This document shows, piece by piece, positions 15,787-24,000 of a stretch of 24,004 bases of DNA; positions within the stretch are counted from its first letter, which is position 1, and each line of letters starts with the position of its first letter. The notes below the pieces were generated by a model, which had not been told where the DNA came from, ran no database searches, and worked only from the letters and a program-made list of their open reading frames with translations. This stretch comes from Lachnospiraceae bacterium UBA7729 (GTDB lineage Bacteria > Bacillota > Clostridia > Lachnospirales > Lachnospiraceae): the NCBI GenBank assembly GCA_002482005.1, contig DLFD01000001.1, positions 1 to 24,004 of the forward strand. The letters are read 5' to 3'. The position numbers were made by a program, and so were the translations under genes.

Positions 15787-16482
15787 TCAAAGTTCATCCG
15801 CCGTGATAAACTTATCACTGCTGATTGCATATTCAGCTCCCTGTTTGACCGTGACATACAATGTGCCGTCTGGCGTATTCACCTTCACATAAGCATATCC
15901 ATCCTTGAACTTGTCTGTAATATCGATCTTCTGGTTCATGTAATAGATATATGTTTTTCCGCTCTTCTCGTCCGTCTCGACCTCCGGTGAATTCAGGTCC
16001 TCCTGCAGTTCTTCTGCGGTCAATGGACGTTCTGATCCGTCTTTATTATAGGCAACACCGCCGCCTCCGACCTGTACTGTCTTTCCATTTTCGTCCTTAT
16101 ACGTCATTTCATAATTGGCGGCGCCATCTTCTTCCGTGACAGTCATTTCCGCGGTCGTCATCTGACCGTGTGTCCATATCTGAACCGTACGCTGGATTCC
16201 GCCGACATTGTTGGCATAGCAGACTCCGCAGCCTGCCACAACCGCAGCTGCAGCAATCAGAGGGCGAAGTGCTCTCACTGCCTTCCGATGACTTCTGTGA
16301 AGTTTCCCTGCTGACGCATCCATGCTGACAAGCTTGTTTTCTGACGCTGTTCCGGTTTCCATATCCATAGTGCTCTCCTTTCCGATCCGCTGAGCTGCAA
16401 TCTTTCTGATCCTGTCAGCAGTGATCGATTCGGGAGCTTTGATATGATCAAAAGCAGCTCTGTATGATTCCTGATTTGTCAT
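15787..16482 (-). CDS. Membrane-bound anti-sigma factor
   Basis: 231 residues from the ATG at 16482, which has GAGGAGGAGA 6-8 nt upstream inside the end of the sigma gene (35-nt overlap, so probably translationally coupled). The cytoplasmic part (~1-70) starts with ESYRAAFDHIKAPESITADRIRKI, a pattern often seen at the N-terminus of Firmicutes anti-sigma proteins. One membrane helix lies at ~71-90. The outer domain (~91-231) is beta-rich, with a Gly-rich turn (VQVGGGGVAYN) and repeated strand-like segments (KTYIYYMNQKIDITDKF, GYAYVKVNTPDGTLYVTV). It should hold the ECF sigma factor at the membrane and release it upon an extracellular signal. The family is not named precisely; the role is inferred from position, overlap and topology. 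Confidence 0.8.
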   Translation of the reverse strand: MTNQESYRAAFDHIKAPESITADRIRKIAAQRIGKESTMDMETGTASENKLVSMDASAGKLHRSHRKAVRALRPLIAAAAVVAGCGVCYANNVGGIQRTVQIWTHGQMTTAEMTVTEEDGAANYEMTYKDENGKTVQVGGGGVAYNKDGSERPLTAEELQEDLNSPEVETDEKSGKTYIYYMNQKIDITDKFKDGYAYVKVNTPDGTLYVTVKQGAEYAISSDKFITADEL

Positions 16483-16957
16483 GACCCGTCTCCTCCTCGT
16501 TAAGCACATGTCTCAGCATCCTTCTTCCGCGGGCAAGCCGCGCGCGAACACTGCTGTCTGTGATGTTCAGGATCTTCGCAATCTCTGCGGTTGTATATCC
16601 TTCGTAATAGTAAAGATGAATTGCTGTCCGGTACTTGTCCGGAAGCTGCAAGACCTCAGATACGAGGGATCTCTGCTCCGGAGTTTCAAGGTCCACTGAC
16701 TGGATGTAGTCTTCCCAGGACACATCACCTTTTGACCGGAATCTCCGTCTCATGTCATGGGCCTTGTTCACCGTGATCCGGATCAGCCAGTACTTCAGCT
16801 GTGATTCATCTTTAAATTCTCTGTTGTCCGTATAGTACGTGACCAGCGCCTCTTGCACAGCATCCTCGGCATCAGCCGGGACCTGACTGGCGGAGAGTGC
16901 AGCCGCATACAGGGAATTCTTGTATTTCCGGACAACATCCTCAAGTGATAACCTCAT
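16448..16957 (-). CDS. ECF-type RNA polymerase sigma-70 factor
   Basis: 169 residues, usual for the extracytoplasmic-function group. ATG at 16957 with AAAGGAG 6 nt upstream. Region 2 (~5-73) contains DAEDAVQEALVTYY and YWLIRITVNKAHDMRRR, which bind core polymerase and the -10 element. Region 4 (~95-152) contains LPDKYRTAIHLYYYEGYTTAEIAKIL and the helix-turn-helix ending VRARLARGRRML for -35 recognition. There is no region 1 or 3, as expected for ECF factors. The downstream overlapping gene encodes its membrane-bound anti-sigma. A candidate self-regulated promoter lies at 17003-17033. It sits within the conjugation operon between the pilin and virB6 genes, so its targets could be the transfer genes, the adhesin, or host genes. 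No target is shown by the sequence. Confidence 0.93.
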   Translation of the reverse strand: MRLSLEDVVRKYKNSLYAAALSASQVPADAEDAVQEALVTYYTDNREFKDESQLKYWLIRITVNKAHDMRRRFRSKGDVSWEDYIQSVDLETPEQRSLVSEVLQLPDKYRTAIHLYYYEGYTTAEIAKILNITDSSVRARLARGRRMLRHVLNEEETGHDKSGIIQSCF

Positions 16958-17002
16958 TGACTGCTCCTTTACATTTCCTTTCCTCTGAAGAGCTCTTCAC
17001 TA

Positions 17003-17033
17003 ATAAAACGTTTCAGAAGGCGAAAATGTGACA
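17003..17033 (-). promoter_or_regulatory. Candidate promoter upstream of the ECF sigma gene
   Basis: The minus strand carries TGTCACATTTTCGCC followed by TGAAACGTTTTATTAGTGA, 45-75 nt before the sigma start. It has ECF-like elements (TGTCAC or TGAAAC as -35; CGTTTTAT as a possible -10) rather than TTGACA/TATAAT. The exact -35/-10 assignment is uncertain. Autoregulation is inferred from the habit of ECF operons. Confidence 0.4.
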
Positions 17034-17057
17034 AAGTCAGGAAAAATATTTTTCATG

Positions 17058-17092
17058 AAAAACGGCTTGTCTCAGTTGGCTGAGACAAACCG
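17058..17092 (-). terminator. Terminator after the DUF1648 gene
   Basis: Strong hairpin CGG-TTTGTCTCAG-ccaa-CTGAGACAAGCCG on the minus strand followed by five T, 24 nt after the DUF1648 stop. The opposite strand also ends in a T-run (six T after a few bases), so it could work in both directions. Confidence 0.8.
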
Positions 17093-17115
17093 CCCCATTT
17101 TTTACTCTCTCATCT

Positions 17116-17565
17116 TCAGCGCGCACGCACACATGCAATGATTCCGGTAATGATAACGACAGTGATCAAAACCAGTAGCAGATACAGTGGCCATACCGGA
17201 TAGTCTGCAATAATGCTGCTAAGGCCTACATTGATAAACATGCAGACCATAAGAACCTTCATCGCTCCGATCATTGTGAAACCTATCACATACAGCCTGG
17301 CTTTGTTCTCTGCAGTCACCTTCACTGGAAAATTCCATACTGATGGAAAACGTTCGACTACTGCAAGGAGAAGGAACAGGGCAGCCATAATGATGGCTTC
17401 CGCTATCAGACTCCCTTTGCTTCCATAGGCATCTGCCTTTCCCAATGCATTAAAATGAGTCGGTACAGTTTCCGGAATATTGCTCCAGCAAGCTGCCAGA
17501 AAAACAGCATATCCGCCAATCAGCAGGACACTGATGGTATTGGAAATCAATCGTTGCCTTTTCAT
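17116..17565 (-). CDS. DUF1648 family small membrane protein
   Basis: 149 residues from the ATG at 17565 (AAAGGCAG upstream, a weak site); an in-frame start further upstream has no binding site. Four membrane helices are predicted (~9-28, 52-71, 92-113, 125-145). Between the first two lies IPETVPTHFNALGKADAYGSK, the signature of DUF1648, the N-terminal domain of SdpI-type proteins in which it confers immunity to a secreted toxin peptide and senses it. The C-terminal SdpI domain is absent here. Possible roles are immunity, signalling, or a partner of the neighbouring sigma/anti-sigma pair, none proven. It has its own terminator (17058-17092) and a possible extended -10 promoter, and splits the pilin gene from the virB6 block. 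Confidence 0.8.
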   Translation of the reverse strand: MKRQRLISNTISVLLIGGYAVFLAACWSNIPETVPTHFNALGKADAYGSKGSLIAEAIIMAALFLLLAVVERFPSVWNFPVKVTAENKARLYVIGFTMIGAMKVLMVCMFINVGLSSIIADYPVWPLYLLLVLITVVIITGIIACVRAR

Positions 17566-17596
17566 GGTAAGACTGCCTTTCGCATTTCTTCTCTCA

Positions 17597-17605
17597 AGTA
17601 TAGCA
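17597..17605 (-). promoter_or_regulatory. Possible extended -10 promoter for the DUF1648 gene
   Basis: TGC-TATACT on the minus strand, 32 nt before the start codon, identical to the extended -10 of the DUF4160 cassette. No good -35 is present at the expected distance. Confidence 0.35.
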
Positions 17606-17636
17606 GACAAGCATCACGACTGCATCGCGATCTCCG

Positions 17637-17957
17637 TCACTTCAGAAGATTGATAATCGTCGGCGCCAGGCACATCAGGATTCCCGCGACAACTTTCTTC
17701 AGAGAGTCTGTCTGCTGGGCAGTGTCTCTGGATTGGTAGGCGGAAGCGAATTCGAACACGCCCCATGCCAGGACGATAGCACCGGCAGCCGTGATAATCG
17801 TCGTGACGATGGAGTACAGGTTATTGATCTTGCCCTGCACCTGCGCTGCCGCAAATGCGTTCATCGGTGCCATAATGAGCAGTGCCATGGTGACAAGTGC
17901 TGTCATCTGGCATCTTTTGTCTCGTTTCTTTCCTTCTGCTCTCAGAATCTTATTCAT
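17637..17957 (-). CDS. VirB2/Maff2-like pilin subunit
   Basis: 106 residues from the ATG at 17957, chosen because AAAGGAG lies 9 nt upstream; the longer open frame has no such site. A basic N-terminus and hydrophobic stretch ending APMNAFAAA looks like a signal peptide with cleavage near residue 37. The mature ~70 residues hold two membrane helices (~49-72 and ~86-104) separated by a polar loop (YQSRDTAQQTDSLKK). Signal peptide, very short mature protein and two helices are the VirB2/TrbC pilin plan. The internal pattern (AAGAIVLAWGVFEFASAY... KKVVAGILM) resembles the Maff2 family found at this place in Tn1549/CTn-type elements. It would form a pilus-like or channel subunit at the cell surface. 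The gene follows the adhesin gene across a strong hairpin. Confidence 0.82.
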   Translation of the reverse strand: MNKILRAEGKKRDKRCQMTALVTMALLIMAPMNAFAAAQVQGKINNLYSIVTTIITAAGAIVLAWGVFEFASAYQSRDTAQQTDSLKKVVAGILMCLAPTIINLLK

Positions 17958-17992
17958 TCTTCCATTCTCCTTTGTTCTGTTCGAGTAAAGCA

Positions 17993-18025
17993 AAGCGCCC
18001 CGGAGAGTGACTCTCCGAAGCGCTT
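17993..18025 (-). terminator. Strong hairpin between adhesin and pilin genes
   Basis: In minus-strand RNA AAGCGC-UU-CGGAGAG pairs with CUCUCCG-GG-GCGCUU across a 3-nt loop: a continuous 15-bp stem with two G-U pairs that exist only in that strand. The T-run after it is poor (TGCTTTACT). It could be a weak terminator, a processing site or an mRNA-stabilising hairpin that sets different adhesin and pilin levels. Confidence 0.6.
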
Positions 18026-18063
18026 GCCTCACAATATTGTTTTGTTTCGGTCATGCTGAAGTG

Positions 18064-21000
18064 TTACTCGTCTGCTTCATTCTGCTTCTTTTTCCAAATG
18101 AGAAATGCCACAACAGCTGCAGCTCCCCCAAGAAGAATCACATAGAGCAGGATCGATGTCGTGTCACCGGTCTTGACCGGAGCGGAAGGTGTAGATGTTC
18201 CACCGGACGGATACGATCCTCCTCCGGAAGGAGTCGTATGGGTTGTGATCTTCTTCTTTCCGGTCAGGTCGATTTTCTCTTCCTTCGGAGAGTCGTACAT
18301 AGTCACTTGCTGGACCTGTCCGTTGTCGGCAACTGTGAAGGAAACATTTTCGGCCACTTCATAGCCGGACGGAGCCGTTACTTCGGTAAGTGTATAGGTT
18401 CCCGGAGTCAGGTATGCGATCTCATGCGGAGTCGTTCCGGAAGTCCAGGAATCAATGACCTTTCCGGTCGAGTCACGAACCTCCAACTTTGCTCCCGGAA
18501 GTTCTTCACCCTTCTCTCCATCTACAATGTCTTTCTTATGAATGACTACCGTAGTCGGCTTATCCAGCATGACGACTTTCTGGATCTCAGCGGTATCCTT
18601 GACCTCGAACTGTACATCTTCTGCCTTCATGTAGAGGGCCGGAGGTGCAGTCTCAGTCAGTGTGTAAGTTCCGATTGGAAGCATCTCGATGTAGTGAGGC
18701 TTGTCACTTGAAGTCCACTTCTCGATCTCATTTCCTTCAGAGTCCTTGATCACGAGCTGAGCGCTAGGAAGCTCCTTACTGGTAGTGATATCCTCCTTGG
18801 AGATCTCCAGCTTTGTCGGAGCATCCTTCATCTGATGAAGCTCACTCTTGAAGTCATCCTCAACTGTGAACTCGATGCTTTCAGCCGTCACGTAGCCATC
18901 AGCCGGTCTGGTCTCGGTCAGGATATAAGTCTTCCCGACTTCCAGTCCGGATACCGGATACGGCTCCTTCCCAGAAGTCCAGGTGTCAACGGTCTTTCCG
19001 GTGTCCTTTTCGACAACAGAAAGGTGTGCGCCTTCGACTTCCTTCTCCCCGGGCAGGTCTGTTTTGGTGACCTTCACCTGCTTGTTGACCAGGTTCAGTT
19101 CATCGTTTGCATCAGGCTGATCGGATACCGTGAACTCGATCGGAGAAGCAAGAACGTATCCTTCCGGGGCCTCCGTCTCGACCAGTTTGTAAGTCTGGCC
19201 AACTACAAGACCGCTCACCGCGTGGGCAGTTCCGTCGGATACCCAGTTGTCAATGATCTTCCCGTTCTGGTCCACTACCTGAAGGTGAGCACCAGCGATC
19301 ATGGTGATCTCGGTATCTACCTTGCTGACTAGAATCTGGCGATCGATCAGAGCAATCTTCTGGTCTGCATCTTCCTTTGTGACGGTGAAGTCTCTCGGCT
19401 GAGCTACTGCAAATCCTTCCGGAGCGCTCTCCTCAACCAGACGGTAAGTATGTCCGACGATCAGACCGCTTACTGCATGAGACTTGCCATCGGAAGTCCA
19501 GGAGTCGATCAGACTGCCGGTCTTCAGAGCAATAGTGCCGGTTGACAAATCCCCTCTTACAGAGGACTCCTCCGTAAACGGTTCCTGAGTTTCAGAAGCT
19601 GTTCCACCATCGGAAACTTCACCGGTTTCAGCGGTTTCACTTGCTACAGCTTCAGCTCCGCTTACAGGTGCAGTTGCCTCGGCTTCCGTTCCTGTATCCG
19701 TTTCACTCTGGGTTTCTGTCGGCTGAGTTCTCCCAGCCTGTTCCTCCTGAGCAGTACTCCCTGCATTCTGTGTTGTATCCTCTGCCAGTTCATAAACTGC
19801 CAGTTTGGCTCCGACGACCGGATTGCCCAGTACGTCGAGTTTGTCTATGGTTACCCGCTTGTCCTTCATGGAAAGCGTCTGGTTCTGTCCGTCATCCGGG
19901 ACAGTGAACTCAATGGATTCCGCGACCGCATATCCTTCCGGAGCGGTAACTTCGGTCAGCGTATAAGTCTTTCCAACCTCCAGTCCGGAGATCGAATGAG
20001 CTTCATTTCCGGAAGTCCAGCTGTCGACGGCCTTTCCTGTTTCCTTATCGGTTACAGTCATCTGAGCGCCTTCAACTTCCTTCTCTCCAGTCACATCCGT
20101 CTTGGTCATGGTGACCTGCTTGTCGACCATCTTCACGGTCTTGACAATGAAGCCGTCATCAACCGTAAAGTCGATATCCGAAGCGCGGACATAACCTTCG
20201 GCAGAGATCTCCTCATGGAGGGTGTAGCTACCGCCGACATGAAGTCTGGAAATGGCATGCGGCTCTTGGCCGGACACCCATTTGTCGACTTCCTGGTCCG
20301 TCTCCTTGTCGGTGACGGTCAGGGTCGCTCCCGGAACTTCCTTCTCTCCAGTCACGTCGACCTTGCTCATGAAGACCTGCGTGTTGGTCAGTTCAAAGGA
20401 ATCATCCGCGAACCAGTTCTTCGTGACCGTGAACTCGATCGGGTCCGCAAGAACGTACCCTTCCGGAGCTTCGGTCTCGACCAGAGTGTATGTCTGCCCA
20501 GCCTTCAGCCCTGATACCGAATAAGCGGTCCCGTCGGAAGTCCAGGCATCCACGACCTGACCTTCACTGTCCCTGACCTCAAGCTTCGCGCCTGCAATCA
20601 TGGTAATCTTGGTGTTGACCTTGCTGACCAGGACCTTCTTGTCCATCATGACGACGGTCTGATCGGTCAGGTCATCTGTGATGGTAAAGTCGATCGGTTC
20701 AGCCTCGACGTACCCCTTCGGCACCTTGGATTCCACCAGACGGTAGGTATGTCCGACCTTCAGATTTGAAGTATCGTACTGCTTTCCGTCCGACTTCCAT
20801 GCCTCCACTGGCTCTTCGGACAGGTACTTTGTTCCGTCCTCGTGGAAATGGACCTCGTAGATCTCAAGACCTGCCTTTTTGACCCCGTTTCCGAGAACAT
20901 CGAGTTTCTTCACGATGAGTTTCTTGTTGGTCATGACGACCTTGCAGAGCACTCCCGTGTTGGTAACTTCAAATGGGATATCCGTTGCAAGGGTATAGCC

Positions 21001-24000
21001 CTCGATGGACTGTTCCTCATGCAGCGTGTAGTTGCCAATCGGCAGCATGCTGATACGGTGCGGCGTCCCGTCGGAAGTCCACTCCGCTTTCTGCTCCTGC
21101 CACTTATCGTCCTGATAAGTAGCGACATTCCCTTCCGCGTTAAGGACCTGCATCTTCGCACCTTTCAGTTCTTCTCCATTCATATCGACCTTGGAGAAAT
21201 CCCATCTGGTGTACTGGTCCTTCCGCATCGTTTCCGCCTTATCGGACTTTGTCTGCCCGTCGAGCGGGTTGCCCTTCTCATCAGACATGAAGACGTATCC
21301 GTCCTCATCGACGGTGAAGTAAGAAGGTGTCTCGTCAAGAACATATCCCGGCAGCGTCGCGGTCTCGGTGATGGAATAGATGCCGGTCTCGACGTACTTG
21401 ACCACGACTGTTCCATCGTCTTTGGTTACTTCCCTGCCGCCGGCGTAAACTTCTCCGGCGCGGGTCCTGTCTGCGTCCGCTCCGCCGATCCTGGTGATGT
21501 CAAATGTGACTCCGCCCAGTGTTTTAGTCGGGGTATCATCTGTCCACTCGCCGTCCTTGTCGGCTGCCCATTCATACTTGGTCAGCTTCACAGTGGTCGG
21601 CTTGTTGGTCGAGTCGATATGCGCATAGACAATCGGCGTATTCTGGTCTTTGTAGACGAGTTCGAACGGATGCTCTGTCGGATCCAGCGTGTAGCCTTCC
21701 GGCGCTTCAATCTCAGCGGTATGGTACTTGCCAAGATAAAGTTCCTTGGACTGCCCGATGCCATCTGCCCCGATTACCACGGTATCGACCTGGTCACCCT
21801 GCTCTGCCTGGACCGTTCCGTCTCCGGAAATGATCTTCTCATCTGCGTAGACGCCGAACTTTGCTCCGGCAATCTTCTCCTTGGTCTCGGCATCTGCCTT
21901 GGTAATCTTCAGAACGCCCTTGACCTCCTGGTCTTTCTCCTGCCAGGTAATCAGCTGGTCCCAAGTATTTGCCTGATCGACCTCAAACTTCGTGAGCTCC
22001 GTATTCAGGACATAGCCGTAAGGGGCCTCCAGTTCCTTCAGATAGTAGGTTCCCACTTCCAGCCTCTGAGGAAGATAAGCCATGCCTTCTTCATTCGTGA
22101 CGAAAGTGGAGACTTTCTTATGGTTGGTGCTCTCCTTAAACTCAACGACCGTCTCCTGGTCATCCTTCAGGACCTGGATCTTAGCGCCTGCCCTGAGGAC
22201 TAATTTCCCGGAGTCCTTATCGACCTTGGCCAGCTGGATCCATGACCCATGCTGGTCCTGATAGATCCCGGTCTGGATCAGCTGCCCGTCGATGATGCCG
22301 GCATCCTTCGTGCCATTTACATGAAGATTGCGGATCGTACCGTAACCGGTCGGAACCGTATCCTGATTCTCGATGATCGTGTAGTGGCCGTACGGCAGTC
22401 TGCCGTGCGGGTAAGCATCGTCCTTCGTTGTCGCGTATCCTTCCGAATTCGTCTTGATTGAGACGTAAGGTTTTGCGCCTTCCTTCGGATTGTCTCCGTC
22501 CATGTCCGCGTCCAGATAAATGTCAAACCGGATGCCTTCCATGGGCTGTAGTTTGTCATGCGGGTCTTCCTCGTTCAGCTCCGCCTGGACCTTGTGGATG
22601 TCCACATCGAAACGGATCACATCATCCTCTGCGGAGATTCCGGTCAGATCCTTGAGCGTATTTTCATCTTCCTTGCGGATGGTGAAGGTGATATCAAGGT
22701 TCTTGCCCCTGAGGTTGAATCCCTCCGGAGCTTTGGTCTCGACCAGTTCGTAAGTTCCATAGGGAAGGTACTGTTCCGGAGGAAGCGGATTACCGTTCAC
22801 ATCCTTGCTGGCCGGGGAAGTAATGACCCCATCCTCATCCGTAGTAAATGTGTGAATGGTGTTTCCTGGTTCGTAAGCGGTTCCGTCAACCACTACCGGA
22901 TGGACCGAGCGGTTGATCAGGTCAAACTCAGCGCCTTCAAGTTTCGCTTCACCCTGGACGACATTTCCGTTCGGGGTAACCTGATCTGCACGGAATTCTG
23001 CACCGGTCTTTTCGGTCAGGGTGCAGAGCTGTTCAGCAAGCTCCAGGTCCTTCTTCTGAACCTTGAATCCTGCCCGCTGCGGGATGTTCTTATGCGGATC
23101 CGTCTTCGAATAGTCCGCCAGCTGTTTCTCCACGATAGTTACAGAAAGCGGCTTATCAGAAAGCGTGTACCCTTCCGGCGCTGTCTTTTCCCGGACAGTG
23201 TACTTTCCGGTCTGAAGAAGATTGCCGGTCGTCTGCCCGGTCCCATCGTCTCCGGTCGTGATCGTCGTCGCCACCTCACCCGGGTGGATCGGTGTTTCAT
23301 GATCGGTGTTGAGAACGACATCAAAGTCATTTGCGTTGATGACCTCAAAGACCGCTCCTTTGAAGGTCGCGTCACCGTCCTGCGTAGTCCCCTGTTCTGC
23401 GGAGATTTTCCCAAGCTTCAGGTCTCCAAAGGTCGGGATGTCATCCAGATTTTCCGGATCCACCGGAACATTCTGAATCTCCGGCTGAGTAGTTGAACTA
23501 TAGATCACACCGTTGCCACTCTGCAGGATCTGCATCTTCCAAACTGTGTTGTTGATCAGATAGCCCTCCGGCGCTTTCGTCTCCTGGATTGTGATGCAGC
23601 CAAGCGGAAGGACATTTTCCCCATAGGTCAGGGTACCCGATACCAAATGAGCCTGATCGAGCTTCGCCGTGTAGTTGCCGTTTCCGTCCGGAAGCGTCTG
23701 GATGACCCAGGTCTGTTTTGGATTTGCTTCCGGCTCCGGATTGTCATAATAGTTTACCTTGAGCTGAGCGCCCGCGGTCGGTCTCGTTGTCGCATACCCG
23801 GCTGCCGGGACCTTTCTGACCAGTGCGTTCAGCGTACCGAAAAGCGGCTCGTCCACAACAGGGAGAACCTGACCGGATGATCCTGCCGCGATCGTCACTG
23901 TCTGGTCCGGAGCGGTCTTATATCCCTTCGGCTGGGAATCCTCGTGAAGGGTATAGGTCTCCGGGAACACCTCCTGCGCGTCCGTTCCTCCATCGGCACG

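Noticed and set aside
18290..20927. CRISPR-like or DNA-level repeat array
   Set aside because: The repeats are protein-coding Cna-B domains in one continuous frame, with ~265-nt units and diverged DNA.
20842..22203. 453-codon plus-strand frame opposite the adhesin
   Set aside because: Shadow of the repetitive Cna-B coding sequence; its repeats mirror the real gene and no ribosome binding site or family is visible.
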